From positions 4,088,001 to 4,152,000 of the forward strand of contig CP097899.1 in NCBI GenBank assembly GCA_023639215.1: DNA of 64,000 nt. Reading direction: 5' to 3'. A program made the position numbers and the translations under genes. Positions 44,802-54,558 of the stretch are shown in pieces (positions within the stretch are counted from its first letter, which is position 1; each line of letters opens with the position of its first letter). The DNA is from Candidatus Pristimantibacillus lignocellulolyticus (lineage in GTDB: Bacteria > Bacillota > Bacilli > Paenibacillales > Paenibacillaceae). The notes below the pieces were generated by a model. It worked only from the letters and a program-made list of their open reading frames with translations. It did not search any database and had not been told where the DNA came from.

Positions 44802-45794
44802 TTACTCTGCTTTATGCTGATCTTCTGGCATCAGTAACTGATCTGTTGGAATGGTGTTGTCCATCCAATTATCAATTAGATCTTGAGCAAATTTAAGATC
44901 TTCTTCATTCACACGGTTATAGGAAATACCGTTCAATCGCATGCTCTCACCCATAACCGTGTAACTTTTAATTTGAACTTTGCTGCTGGTTAGTAATTGT
45001 TTGCTCAGATCAATGATGAACTTAGGTTGCATGTCCGTCTGTAGGTTTGATCCCATTATATCAAGTAATTGTGGAATCTTAACGATTTGCTTTAGATTCA
45101 TCATCTTTTTAGCTACCTGATTTAAGAAGACCTGTTGTCTCTTCGTACGATTGAAATCACTATCCTCACGATATCTCACATAATTTAAAGCATCTGTACC
45201 GTTATAAATAGACTGATTTGCTTTAATCGTGAATTTCTCATGGTCTCTGCCTTTATTGACGATATCTTTCTCAATCGGAAGTTCCACACCTCCGAGCTCA
45301 TCCACTGCATCCCTTAATCCTACAAAATTAATCGAAGCATAGTAGTCTAACGTATGGTCGAGAAGAGCCTCCATGGTATCTTTCGCCATCCGTTGTCCGC
45401 CAAAAGCGAAGGCATGATTGATCTTATCCTTCTTGCCTTTTCCTATAATTTCTGTATAGGTATCTCGTGGAATTGAAACTAATAATACCTTCGATTCTTT
45501 AGGTCTTATCACCGCATAAATCATGGTATCTGAACGCGCTGTTTCATTTTTACGTTGATCTGTACCTAATAGTAATACAGAAAAAGGGCTCATCGTTTCT
45601 GCTTTCGTATATGTTACATCGCCCTCCCCTTCCAGCGGTTTATATGACATCTCTTCCAACGTGTTCACGACCCGATCTGATAGAAATATATTAAAAGCAA
45701 GCACAGCCAAAGGTTTACGGAATGCAATAGCTCCTGATGCTATCAAGACTAGCACTATCGCTACTATGGAAATTTTTTTAACTCTCTTATTCAT
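44802..45794 (-). CDS. LytR-CpsA-Psr (LCP) family cell-wall attachment enzyme, 330 aa
   Basis: One N-terminal membrane helix (about residues 7-27), then the LCP domain with LLGTDQRKNETARSDTMIYA, the polyisoprenyl-phosphate-binding Arg/Asp residues (DTYTEIIGKGKKDKINHAF and NYVRYREDSDFNRTKRQQ). LCP enzymes attach wall teichoic acids or capsule to peptidoglycan outside the membrane. RBS AAGGA. The VanY-like gene just upstream suggests a shared wall function. Confidence 0.92.
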   Translation of the reverse strand: MNKRVKKISIVAIVLVLIASGAIAFRKPLAVLAFNIFLSDRVVNTLEEMSYKPLEGEGDVTYTKAETMSPFSVLLLGTDQRKNETARSDTMIYAVIRPKESKVLLVSIPRDTYTEIIGKGKKDKINHAFAFGGQRMAKDTMEALLDHTLDYYASINFVGLRDAVDELGGVELPIEKDIVNKGRDHEKFTIKANQSIYNGTDALNYVRYREDSDFNRTKRQQVFLNQVAKKMMNLKQIVKIPQLLDIMGSNLQTDMQPKFIIDLSKQLLTSSKVQIKSYTVMGESMRLNGISYNRVNEEDLKFAQDLIDNWMDNTIPTDQLLMPEDQHKAE

Positions 45795-45852
45795 TATTCT
45801 AGTTCCTTCCTAATATTTGGAGTACATAATAGCGTGATTGTAAATTTTTTAG

Positions 45853-46806
45853 TTACTTCGAAACCGGAATGGCACCATAATACTCCTCAAGTGTAATTCC
45901 TTGATCCGCGATCTCTTGCGCGATCTCCTTTCCTACATAACGAATATGCCATGGTTCATATTTATAGCCTGTTATCGCATCTTGTCCCTTTGGATAACGA
46001 ATAATGTATCCATATTCCGGAGCATGCTTCTCCAACCACACGGCTTCATCTGTATCTCCGAAGCAATCCTCAGCCGCACATTTACCATCACTACCAGAGA
46101 CATCAATTGAGAGACCTGTTTCATGCTCACTCGTACCTGGATATGCACTATAAGTTCTTGCCTTTTCTAAGCCATCTTTTTTGACATAACGTTCAAACAA
46201 TGCGGTCTGAGTGGCATGGGACCTGTAGGCAGATACACCCGCCAGATGAATACTATCTTTCTTAGCTGCGGCAAACATCTCTTCTAACGCGCCAGCTGCT
46301 TCCTTGCGCATCTTACGTTTGTCGATTTTTTCATTGAATATAAATGCAACATCCGGATATACCAAATCAGCAGGATTATAATCATCAGGCAGCTTATTCT
46401 GCTTGTTTACCAATACTCCAATACTGGATGGCTTAGCAATCACTGCAATCTCAGATGAATCAGGACTAGGCTTTGGAGTTGCCTCAGGTTTTGCTGTGGG
46501 CTTAGGTTTTGCTGTCGCCTCAGGTTTTGCCGTTACTTCAGGTTTATTCGATTGAACAGGTGATTCCGTAACTGGAATATCTGTTGTAGGTGGTTCTGTG
46601 TTCGGCACTTCCGTTGTCGGCAATTCTGTAGGTTGAACAGAAGGAACAGGTCTTTCTTCAGGCGCTTGAACAATTGAATTATCATATCGAATTAACAAAA
46701 AACTCGCTATAGCAACCACGCACACGACAGAGAAGAATACTGTTCTTTTTCTACGTTTCCTCATCTGTTTCAGTTGACTCATCTGTTGATTTACTCGTGT
46801 ATTCAT
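45853..46806 (-). CDS. VanY-type D,D-carboxypeptidase with Pro/Thr-rich linker, 317 aa
   Basis: N-terminal membrane anchor (about residues 22-40), a repeat-like Pro/Thr/Glu/Lys linker (residues 50-120, VTAKPEATAKPKPTAKPEAT), then the M15B peptidase with zinc ligands in SEHETGLSIDVSG and EPWHIRYVG. Trims the terminal D-Ala of peptidoglycan stem peptides outside the membrane. RBS GGGAG. Linker length suits reaching through the wall. Confidence 0.9.
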   Translation of the reverse strand: MNTRVNQQMSQLKQMRKRRKRTVFFSVVCVVAIASFLLIRYDNSIVQAPEERPVPSVQPTELPTTEVPNTEPPTTDIPVTESPVQSNKPEVTAKPEATAKPKPTAKPEATPKPSPDSSEIAVIAKPSSIGVLVNKQNKLPDDYNPADLVYPDVAFIFNEKIDKRKMRKEAAGALEEMFAAAKKDSIHLAGVSAYRSHATQTALFERYVKKDGLEKARTYSAYPGTSEHETGLSIDVSGSDGKCAAEDCFGDTDEAVWLEKHAPEYGYIIRYPKGQDAITGYKYEPWHIRYVGKEIAQEIADQGITLEEYYGAIPVSK

Positions 46807-47026
46807 ACATTACTCCCTACCCATTATTTATAGTAGATGCACAATGAGACGATCTTCTACTATTATATAGACGATTCAGTGTCTTAAAATGTTGTATACT
46901 GTCACTGTTTTCGTTAATTTACACTAAATTACATATTTTTCTATATACCACAATAATGGGCAAGTGCTTAGATAAGTTTCAATAAAGAAAAATTACTCAC
47001 TCTTAATGTTTATTAAGATCAAAAAA

Positions 47027-47050
47027 AAACGGCTACTTCAGCAGCCGTTT
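47027..47050 (-). terminator. Terminator of the pseudouridine synthase gene
   Basis: AAACGGCT and AGCCGTTT pair around an 8-nt loop, with TTTTTTTTT on the minus-strand side. Confidence 0.85.
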
Positions 47051-47079
47051 ATTGTCAGTCAATATTTAACTAATAGCGT

Positions 47080-47769
47080 TTATTGTAATAGAGCGAAGAG
47101 TGCAATTAATTCATCGTCTGCTAATTCTCTCCACTTCCCTCTATCTAATCCTTCAATCGTAATATTCATAATCCGAACTCGCTCGAGTCTCTCCACTCTA
47201 TATCCTAGCGCTTTGCACATTCTCCTTATTTGAAGATTTAGACCTTGTGTCAAAATAATTCGGAACTCATAGTCATTTATTCGAAAAACATCACAGGGCT
47301 TAGTCGTCACTCCCAAAATATGTACACCTCTTGACATCTCATCTATAAATGATTGAGTGATTGGCTTGTCCACTGTCACAATATATTCTTTTTCATGACC
47401 ATTCTCTGAACGCATCATTTTATTGACAATATCTCCATCGTTCGTTAATAGAATTAGACCCTCTGATGCTTTATCCAATCTGCCGATAGCAAAAATCCGA
47501 GTAGGATAATTTACAAAGTCGATAATGTTTCCTTCCACTTCTTTTGATGCCGTGCAAGTAATCCCAATTGGTTTATTGAGTGCAAGATAGACTGGCTCCG
47601 CCTTACTAGGTATCGGAGCTCCATCAATAAGTACAATATCACTCGGCTCTACATCAGCCCCTGCCTCACATGTAACACCATTTATCGTAATTCTTTTAGC
47701 TGCAATTAATCGATCAGTTTGTCGCCTTGAACAATATCCAGTTTCACTTATGTATTTATTGATTCTCAT
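47080..47769 (-). CDS. rluF: rRNA pseudouridine synthase, RluB/E/F type, 229 aa
   Basis: N-terminal S4 RNA-binding domain (MRINKYISETGYCSRRQTDR), then the pseudouridine synthase motif with catalytic Asp in IFAIGRLDKASEGLILLTND, and the KEYIV and LQIRRMCKALGYRVERLERV blocks typical of the RsuA/RluB/E/F group. The symbol is by likeness to RluF; RluB cannot be excluded. Downstream partner of the MFS gene by a 32-nt gap. Confidence 0.85.
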   Translation of the reverse strand: MRINKYISETGYCSRRQTDRLIAAKRITINGVTCEAGADVEPSDIVLIDGAPIPSKAEPVYLALNKPIGITCTASKEVEGNIIDFVNYPTRIFAIGRLDKASEGLILLTNDGDIVNKMMRSENGHEKEYIVTVDKPITQSFIDEMSRGVHILGVTTKPCDVFRINDYEFRIILTQGLNLQIRRMCKALGYRVERLERVRIMNITIEGLDRGKWRELADDELIALFALLQ

Positions 47770-47801
47770 TCTTAGCCTGCTTTCCTACTATGTGAAGACA
47801 A

Positions 47802-49037
47802 CTAAGCTATATCTTCTGCAGCGTCTCTATCAGGGTCGATACCCTTTGTTTCTTTGCCGAAAAACAGCACAGTTAGTGCTCCGATTACGATTGTAATAAA
47901 AAACATCATAAACAAAGTGGTAATTGCTACTTCTCGCGAAACTAACATACCAACCAGAAATGGACCGATAACGCCACCAATTCTTCCAAAAGATGCAGCA
48001 AGTCCAACACCAGTTGCTCGTACTGTCGAAGGATAAAGCTCTGGCGAGTAAGCATACATGCCACCCCATGCCCCTAGGTTGAAGAAGGATAGACAGATTC
48101 CAGACGCGATTAATATTCCTTCCGTCTCCGCATTTCCAAACCATACCGCACTTAAGGCAGTTAGCAGCAAATAAACAACAAGAACGAATTTACGACCGAA
48201 TTTCTCAATAAAGTATGCCGCGGTAAAATAACCTGGAATTTGTGCCAGTGTCATGATCAATATATACTGGAAGCTTGTAACGAGATCAAAACCTTTTAGT
48301 AGCATAATAGATGGCAGCCACAGGAACATACCATAATACGAAAATACTACCGTAAACCATAAGATCCACAATGTAATGGTCGACTTACGATGTTTTACGG
48401 ACCAGACAGAGGCCACTCTAGCTTTAAAAGTAATCTTTTGACTATGCTGTTTATTAAAGGTTGGTGAATCTTGAATGGCTCTCCTTAGATATATCGCATA
48501 GAAAGCTGGTAATGTACCGATTACAAAAGCCATACGCCATCCATATTCAGGAATAACAAAATAAGCGACCAGTGCAGCAGCAATCCAACCAAACGCCCAA
48601 AAACTTTCAAGTAGAACGACCGCGCGTCCTCTATCTTTTATAGGTACTGACTCTGATACAAGCGTAGTAGCGACGGGCAACTCACCGCCAAGGCCGAATC
48701 CAGCTATGAAACGTAGTACACATAGTACGACAAAACTCGTTGCCAATGCTGATAATCCACTTGCAATGGAGAAAATAAGCAATGTCCAAATTAGAATCGA
48801 TCTTCGTCCAAACCGATCAGCAAGTAACCCTGATATCGCAGCTCCCACCGCCATACCGATCGAATTAATAGCCATGACTAGTCCTACCTGCTGTGCACCC
48901 AAATGCCATTCAACAGCTAGTGCAGTAACGATGAAGGAAATCATCCCAACCTCCATAGCGTCAAACAGCCAGCTTAGCCCCGCGCTAAACAACAATTTAC
49001 GTTGTTTGGGTTCGCGTAATAAAGCTGATATCTTCAT
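47802..49037 (-). CDS. MFS transporter, NiaP-like (aromatic acid/niacin type), 411 aa
   Basis: Twelve membrane helices with MFS loops DRFGRRSILIW (helix 2-3) and a second in IEKFGRKFVLVVY. The N-terminal LLFSAGLSWLFDAMEVGMIS and the Asp in the first helix fit the aromatic acid/H+ symporter group to which NiaP (B. subtilis YceI) belongs. The substrate is inferred only from family likeness. ATG has GAGGAGCAGAG upstream. Confidence 0.8.
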   Translation of the reverse strand: MKISALLREPKQRKLLFSAGLSWLFDAMEVGMISFIVTALAVEWHLGAQQVGLVMAINSIGMAVGAAISGLLADRFGRRSILIWTLLIFSIASGLSALATSFVVLCVLRFIAGFGLGGELPVATTLVSESVPIKDRGRAVVLLESFWAFGWIAAALVAYFVIPEYGWRMAFVIGTLPAFYAIYLRRAIQDSPTFNKQHSQKITFKARVASVWSVKHRKSTITLWILWFTVVFSYYGMFLWLPSIMLLKGFDLVTSFQYILIMTLAQIPGYFTAAYFIEKFGRKFVLVVYLLLTALSAVWFGNAETEGILIASGICLSFFNLGAWGGMYAYSPELYPSTVRATGVGLAASFGRIGGVIGPFLVGMLVSREVAITTLFMMFFITIVIGALTVLFFGKETKGIDPDRDAAEDIA

Positions 49038-49369
49038 ATTCTCTGCTCCTCGTGTTCTATATATTTACTCGCTTGACATGATCAATTCGATTTTATCTAA
49101 TCCAAAAAAAGATATAATATCGACTATTATAAGTATGATCGTATCTTAGCGAACTAAATCATATAATACCATGGGAACACATCGCTTTAATATGGATGCA
49201 AAAATATAGAGTAAACATTTATACAGAATTTCATAATTTATTACGTAAAACAACGTTCTCCCTTAGTTCAAAGTTCTTTGACTATATACTTTGATTGTTA
49301 GTTTTTGTCAGGAAGTTCCTCTTCTAAAAAAGCATCATGATAGAAATTTCCGAAGGTTAGAAAGATTCA
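49038..49369. other. Intergenic region without visible genes
   Basis: No coding frame, strong hairpin or repeat was seen. The imperfect AGTTCAAAGTTCTTTGACT near 49266 is short. Confidence 0.5.
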
Positions 49370-49735
49370 TTAAAAATAGATTAATCCAATTAGATGTAAC
49401 ATCCCCAATAAGCCCATTGGATAAATAATTAATCTTGAGAATAAATTCTTGAAATTATTATTTTGATGCTTCTCAAAGAAAAAATGAGCGATTGAGTGAA
49501 TTATTAAAAACACATCTATAATTACGAAAGCTATAAGTTGATGACTAACAAATGAATATAATAATAAAGTATAGAGTGGCAAATGAAGAATAGTAAATAT
49601 TTTGAATGCACGCTCATCTTCCATATCTTTTAGGATTACGAACATTTTCCATTCTTTAGCTCTTATCGCATCCATTTCATGCAAAAGTAGGAGAGCAAAA
49701 TTAATTGAGAAAATCATGAGTAAAATTGATGACAA
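49370..49735 (-). CDS. DUF6713-like membrane protein, 121 aa
   Basis: Four hydrophobic segments; the first helix ends LLLLHEMDAIRAKEWKMFVI, the HE-DAI-..-EW signature I associate with DUF6713. A later ILHLPLYTLLLYSF and HSIAHFFFE (His-rich second loop) also fit. ATG with no strong RBS nearby. The function of the family is unknown. Confidence 0.7.
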   Translation of the reverse strand: MSSILLMIFSINFALLLLHEMDAIRAKEWKMFVILKDMEDERAFKIFTILHLPLYTLLLYSFVSHQLIAFVIIDVFLIIHSIAHFFFEKHQNNNFKNLFSRLIIYPMGLLGMLHLIGLIYF

Positions 49736-50012
49736 AGTTTTCGCCTCATTTATAAAATTTATTCTAAATTAATAACATCTCATATCACGCTTGGGGTTAT
49801 TAATACTACGATTAAGAAACAATTATGTTTCCAAACATGGAAAGTTATGCTAAACTGCCAGTTAGATGAAAAGGCTGCCAGCCCATTGCTTTGGAAGCCT
49901 TCTCCTATTGACTATTTAATGTCTCTTGATAGGAATTCTCGATTTCTTTTATTAGATTCACTTCTGGTGTATAGTAGGATTAGTTGGAAATATATTTCAG
50001 GAGGCAACAGCC

Positions 50013-50408
50013 ATGTCACAGGAGATTTGGATTAACCTGCCGGTCAAAGATGTTGAGAGATCTACTTCCTTTTTCAATGAGATTGGATTCTATGCGGAGA
50101 GCGTTGGTAACGAGAGAGCAAAGCTTGTCATAGGTCAAACAATGATTCTGCTATTCCCGGATGCGGTGTTTGAGAAATTTACAGGATCAAAAACCGCAGA
50201 TACTTCCCATAGCGCAGAAGTAATATTTTCCATTGGAGCTGATAGCAGAGAAGAAGTAGACGCCTTTGTTCAAAAAGTAGAGTTTGCTGGAGGAAGCATC
50301 TTTGGCAAGCCGAGTGAAATTGACGGCTGGATGTACGGCGCAGGATTTGCCGACCTGGACGGTCACCGATGGAACCTGCTGTACATGGATGAGAGCAAAA
50401 TGCCTTAA
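50013..50408 (+). CDS. VOC (glyoxalase/bleomycin-resistance) family protein, 131 aa
   Basis: ATG with AGGAGG 9 nt upstream. VOC fold: IWINLPVKDVERSTSFFNEI opening, and FADLDGHRWNLLYMDES closing with the metal-ligand type Asp/His region. Members bind metals and act on small molecules (isomerases, dioxygenases, resistance proteins). Substrate unknown. Own terminator follows. Confidence 0.85.
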   Translation: MSQEIWINLPVKDVERSTSFFNEIGFYAESVGNERAKLVIGQTMILLFPDAVFEKFTGSKTADTSHSAEVIFSIGADSREEVDAFVQKVEFAGGSIFGKPSEIDGWMYGAGFADLDGHRWNLLYMDESKMP

Positions 50409-50417
50409 CAATAATAT

Positions 50418-50456
50418 GAAAATGCCAGTCACCTAATTAAGGTCACCGGCATTTTT
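50418..50456 (+). terminator. Terminator of the VOC-family gene
   Basis: AAATGCC-GTCACC-type arms around TAATTAAG, then TTTTTTTTC. Confidence 0.8.
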
Positions 50457-50513
50457 TTTCACCATATATAATCTCATATCTGTTATTCAAATTAAAATAA
50501 TCAGTTATCTTTG

Positions 50514-51635
50514 TTAAAAAGAGTTAATCGTGTTTTTTGCTAGTGCGGCAACCTCAAGTAGCTCCAATGTTTTACAGTAGTCTTTCTTAATATCTCCGTC
50601 CATCGTATCTAGATCATCTTCTAAATAATCAACCACGCTTATATCTTGAAACCAATCCCCCGCTTCAGCTTCCGGATGGTTAACATTTTTCCAACAATAT
50701 TCAAGTTTTGGACTGTAAATTCTTCTTGCTCCTTTACGAAGTTGACACGATTTTAACCTTAATGGAAAAGTATTTCCTGGTACACTTTCATTTACATCAT
50801 TGAATAAGTGCGGCCAATAATCTTTCCTTGAGCCAGTATGTGGATGATATTTTGCCCAATCTAGAGCATGTCTGTGAAAATCCGAATTTTTAAATAAAAC
50901 GGAATACAACTTTTTACCAAGTAATATTCGCTCATGTAGAGATTGAAATTTTTGAAGAGTCTGTCCCTTTAAATTATTTCCTTCATAAGGGATAATAATT
51001 TGATTAATTGGCAACCAGCTCTGAAGTTGAAATCCAATTTTGTTGAATATTTCTTTTTGATTATTAGGATTTTGAACGACCCTTTGTTCCAGATAACTTT
51101 GCTCATTAATGACTAACGCTATACAAAGAATATAGGAATCTCGAACTCTCCAAAAATAGTTCCAAACAGTTTCCATAAACATTGAAACATTTAGTTGAGG
51201 GAGTAGATAAAACAGGGGTCTATTTTGAGCTAAACTCTCACCGTAAAGCAGAAACTGTGGGTATATATCTTGAAAAACCAGCCAGTTTCCGCGTTCTAAA
51301 AAATGAAAAAACGATTCCCGCTCCTTGCGAGAGAGTAGTTTAGTTAGAAACTCTCCCCTGAGATCGGTCATATTCCATCCGCCGTTCCGTGATACCATAT
51401 GACCTAAAAATGCCCAGTGGATTTCAGGATGGCGAAGATAAAACTCGAGATAGGCCTTCGTTCGGGTTACATTATTTAGGTTATGCGCTTGGGTCTTACG
51501 TTGAATTTGATTCAAAAGCTCTTGCTCTGAAGAAGTTAGCTTTTTTGAAACAGAAGTGGAGTGTTTCATTTTTTTCTTTAATTCCTTGCGAATCGTTTGG
51601 AGTGGTGTAATTTGGCGTTTTCTAATAGAAAACAT
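50514..51635 (-). CDS. DUF2515 (YppC-like) protein, 373 aa
   Basis: I choose the ATG at 51635 (MFSIRKRQ), with GGGAGGGAG 6-7 nt upstream. The blocks NVTRTKAYLEFYLRHPEIHW and FLGHMVSRNGGWNMTDLRG belong to the DUF2515/YppC family of Bacillales, for which no biochemical role is known. Soluble, no signal peptide. A terminator lies downstream at 50418-50456 on the plus strand side. Confidence 0.85.
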   Translation of the reverse strand: MFSIRKRQITPLQTIRKELKKKMKHSTSVSKKLTSSEQELLNQIQRKTQAHNLNNVTRTKAYLEFYLRHPEIHWAFLGHMVSRNGGWNMTDLRGEFLTKLLSRKERESFFHFLERGNWLVFQDIYPQFLLYGESLAQNRPLFYLLPQLNVSMFMETVWNYFWRVRDSYILCIALVINEQSYLEQRVVQNPNNQKEIFNKIGFQLQSWLPINQIIIPYEGNNLKGQTLQKFQSLHERILLGKKLYSVLFKNSDFHRHALDWAKYHPHTGSRKDYWPHLFNDVNESVPGNTFPLRLKSCQLRKGARRIYSPKLEYCWKNVNHPEAEAGDWFQDISVVDYLEDDLDTMDGDIKKDYCKTLELLEVAALAKNTINSF

Positions 51636-51776
51636 ATTAACTCCCTCCCTTATGAAAACCAATGTCTAGATGATTATTCTATTAAGAACTTTAGAAGTTG
51701 ATGACAAGGAATTAATCAAATTACAATTTCCAAACTAATGGTCGTTACATAAAATAATGCATCATTAGAAATATGA

Positions 51777-51819
51777 AATACCCCCACCCATGATCTTTTT
51801 TATCTTAGGTGGGGGTATT
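51777..51819. terminator. Strong hairpin between the DUF2515 gene and fabI
   Basis: AATACCCCCACC and GGTGGGGGTATT pair around a 20-nt loop, with T-rich ends. May end the fabI transcript (minus) or act both ways. Confidence 0.7.
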
Positions 51820-51894
51820 TTGTTGGTGTATATGTATCTTTATTAATACTTCTTCCAACTAGGGCGTAGCCGTAGCCGTAGCGTTATTACAGTA

Positions 51895-52665
51895 TTACAT
51901 TCCTAATATATGATATCCAGCATCGACATGTAATACTTCACCTGTAATACCTCTTGAAAGGTTACTAATGAGAAACATCGTTGCATCCCCTACTTCGTCT
52001 TGGTCAATATTTCGTCTGAGCGGAGCTCTATCTTCTATCGTGGACATGATGTCATTAAAACTAGAAACACCTTTTGCTGATAATGTGCGAATTGGACCTG
52101 CAGAAACTGCATTGACTCTGATCCCATATTTACCCAAATCTTCTGCTAAGTATCTAACACTTGCTTCTAATGCAGCTTTTGCTACACCCATAACGTTATA
52201 GTTTTTTACGACACGTTCAGCTCCAATATAGGACTGAGTCACAATGCTTCCGCCCTCAAGCATAAGTCTTTTGGATTCTCTTGCTACAGCAACTAGCGAA
52301 TATGAACTTGAACTTTGTGCTAACATATATCCATCTCTAGTTGTATCAACATACTCCCCTTGTAATTCATCTTTTTCTGCAAAAGCGACAGAATGTACAA
52401 CTCCATGTATTTGCCCAGCAACATTTTCGATTTCCATAAAAGCAGATCTTATACTGTTATCATCAAGAACATCGCAGGATACAGTATACAAAGGTGAAAT
52501 ATTATTATCACTTAGAAGCTTTTCAAGTCTTTCTAGAGATCGCTCTTTGCGGTATGTAAATATTAATTCTGCTCCTTGTTGATGAAGGGATTTTGCAATG
52601 CCCCATGCAATACTTCTCTCATTCGCTACACCCATAATAACAATCTTTTTTTCTTTCAATAACAT
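51895..52665 (-). CDS. fabI: Enoyl-[acyl-carrier-protein] reductase FabI, 256 aa
   Basis: The start ATG follows AGGAGG. FabI hallmarks are present: VIMGVANERSIAWGIAKSLH, SVAFAEKDELQGEYVDTTRD, the catalytic Tyr-x6-Lys block NYNVMGVAKAALEASVRYLA, and the RTLSAKGV loop. NADH-dependent last step of each fatty-acid elongation cycle. Full-length, no oddities. Confidence 0.96.
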   Translation of the reverse strand: MLLKEKKIVIMGVANERSIAWGIAKSLHQQGAELIFTYRKERSLERLEKLLSDNNISPLYTVSCDVLDDNSIRSAFMEIENVAGQIHGVVHSVAFAEKDELQGEYVDTTRDGYMLAQSSSSYSLVAVARESKRLMLEGGSIVTQSYIGAERVVKNYNVMGVAKAALEASVRYLAEDLGKYGIRVNAVSAGPIRTLSAKGVSSFNDIMSTIEDRAPLRRNIDQDEVGDATMFLISNLSRGITGEVLHVDAGYHILGM

Positions 52666-52718
52666 TATTAATCCTCCTATGTGGTTGGTGCCTACTCTAT
52701 TGTAAGCACACTCTTATT

Positions 52719-53234
52719 TTAGTCGTTTGCATAACAATGTCTGATTTTCCCTCCATACATCGGACGTGTAAACTGAAGAGTAAACCCAGCAGATTCTAAG
52801 TTTTTAACGCTGGCATGGTTCTCAGGATGCACAGTTGAATACAAGTAATTACAACCACTTTCTTTAGCACGTTCTTCCCTAATCTCATGAAACATTCTTT
52901 GCAAGCCTTGTCCACGAACAGATTCATGGACAACAGTTGAATCGAGAACTGCAACAAATGCTAAATCTTGATCTGGTATTGCTAAGTCAATTCCGAGATT
53001 ACTCTTGCTCTTTCCGGGAAATGCCAATACGGAATATGCGACTAATTGTTCATGATTAAAAGCACCGTAAATCTCTCCCTTTCCATTTATAATTTCTAAG
53101 AAATAATTCTCTTCATCCATAGCAAATTGATCCTGGAAAGGTAAACGTGAAATGACGTCCTTCATTAAAACTAGCACCTCAGGTATTTCTTGATGATACA
53201 GCCGACGTAATTTTAAATCCTCTCTTATATGCAA
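52719..53234 (-). CDS. GNAT acetyltransferase, 171 aa
   Basis: TTG start with AAGGGG 8 nt upstream. GNAT fold with acetyl-CoA loop VVHESVRGQGLQRMFHEIRE and the later VHPENHASVKNLESAGF. Substrate unknown. Follows in tandem with another GNAT gene (53273-53734), and both lie after fabI. Confidence 0.85.
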   Translation of the reverse strand: MHIREDLKLRRLYHQEIPEVLVLMKDVISRLPFQDQFAMDEENYFLEIINGKGEIYGAFNHEQLVAYSVLAFPGKSKSNLGIDLAIPDQDLAFVAVLDSTVVHESVRGQGLQRMFHEIREERAKESGCNYLYSTVHPENHASVKNLESAGFTLQFTRPMYGGKIRHCYAND

Positions 53235-53272
53235 ATTAATAACCCCTTACTATGAGAACGACTAATTAGATC

Positions 53273-53734
53273 CTAGTTTGTAATTTCTTTTGTCATAAAT
53301 ACACTGTTGGGATCTTCATGGTAATCCCCAAAAGGATTACAATATTCAAAGTCGAATTGCTCGTATAACTTTCTGGCCGCTGTGAATCCTTCTATAGAAC
53401 CCGTTTCTAAGCTCAAGCGGCGATATCCTAGTTGGCTTGCTTCCTCGATGATATGAGCAAGTAATTTAGATGCGACTCCCTTTCTAAGATGTTTTGTAGA
53501 TGTACGCATTGATTTGAGTTCACCATGATAGTTACCAAGATCTTTAAGAGCGCCACATCCTAAGAGTTCTCCGTTTTCCCAAGCACTCCAGAAAGTAATA
53601 TCTGGTGACTTTAATTGATCCAAGCCTAAAGCGTGTACACTCTCCGGCGGGGATTGTTCGAACATGCTATGTAAGTGCTCACTGACCAATTCAATTATTT
53701 TATTTCCGGTCAAATCATCGATTTTGATTTCCAT
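53273..53734 (-). CDS. GNAT acetyltransferase, 153 aa
   Basis: I choose the ATG at 53734 (MEIKIDDL): CGGAGAG lies 8-10 nt upstream, while a GTG three codons earlier is too close. Acetyl-CoA loop STKHLRKGVASKLLAHII; otherwise a short single-domain GNAT. Substrate unknown. Confidence 0.85.
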   Translation of the reverse strand: MEIKIDDLTGNKIIELVSEHLHSMFEQSPPESVHALGLDQLKSPDITFWSAWENGELLGCGALKDLGNYHGELKSMRTSTKHLRKGVASKLLAHIIEEASQLGYRRLSLETGSIEGFTAARKLYEQFDFEYCNPFGDYHEDPNSVFMTKEITN

Positions 53735-53888
53735 TAATTCCACTCTCCGATATTTGAAAAATCTCTTCTCTTTGTTGATCTAGCTAACTGATCTTCACTT
53801 TATCCTGTGCTTCCTATTTTTCATCTAGAATTCTAATTAGTATAACACGATAAGGAGAAATGACTAGGTACGACTTAGTTCGATTTAA

Positions 53889-53925
53889 AAAGAAAAGTAG
53901 CTACATAAAGTAGCTACTTTTCTTT
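53889..53925. terminator. Bidirectional terminator
   Basis: AAGAAAAGTAGCTA pairs with TAGCTACTTTTCTT around CATAAAG. It separates the acetyltransferase genes. Confidence 0.8.
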
Positions 53926-53940
53926 TTCTAAAATAATTAA

Positions 53941-54543
53941 TTAAAGGTTGATTTCTCGATTCTTAAAATAATACTTTTTATCATGCTCATTTATCTCTCG
54001 AAGCACCTTACATGGATTACCAACTGCTACTACATTGGATGGAATATCTTTTGTAACTACGCTCCCTGCTCCTATCACTGTATTATCACCGATAGTAACA
54101 CCTGGGAGTAATATTGCACCAGCTCCAATCCAGCAGTTTCTCCCAATAGATACAGGTGCGTTATATTGATAAGCTTGTTCACGAAGTTCAGGCAAGATTG
54201 GATGCCCTGCTGTAGCTACAGTCACATTTGGACCAAACATTGTGTAATCACCAACGTAGATGTGTGTATCATCTACCAATGTCAAATTGAAATTAGCATA
54301 TATGTTTTTACCAAAGTGAACATGCTTGCCACCCCAATTTGAATGAAGTGGTGGCTCTATATAACATCCCTCTCCAATATCAGCGAACATATCTTTAAGT
54401 AGAATTGTTCTTTTGTCATATTCCATTGGCCGTGTCTTGTTAAAGTCATAAAGCTTTTCTAAACATTTAGTTTGCTCTTTAGCCAATTGCTCATCTCCAG
54501 GCAGGTATAAACTGCCATTGTGAAGTTGTGCTTTGATATCCAT
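53941..54543 (-). CDS. Maltose/galactoside O-acetyltransferase, 200 aa
   Basis: Left-handed beta-helix hexapeptide repeats (for example CWIGAGAILLPGVTIGDNTV) and the N-terminal MAT/GAT motif FNKTRP-YDKR with catalytic His region NWGGKHVHFGKNIYANFNLT. It acetylates sugar hydroxyls using acetyl-CoA. ATG after GAGAGGGG. A truncated paralogue lies 15 nt upstream. Confidence 0.92.
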   Translation of the reverse strand: MDIKAQLHNGSLYLPGDEQLAKEQTKCLEKLYDFNKTRPMEYDKRTILLKDMFADIGEGCYIEPPLHSNWGGKHVHFGKNIYANFNLTLVDDTHIYVGDYTMFGPNVTVATAGHPILPELREQAYQYNAPVSIGRNCWIGAGAILLPGVTIGDNTVIGAGSVVTKDIPSNVVAVGNPCKVLREINEHDKKYYFKNREINL

Positions 54544-54558
54544 TTGAATATACCCCTC

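Noticed and set aside
51865..51890. Short CGTAGC triple repeat before fabI end
   Set aside because: Three 6-bp units only; likely chance or local slippage with no wider meaning.
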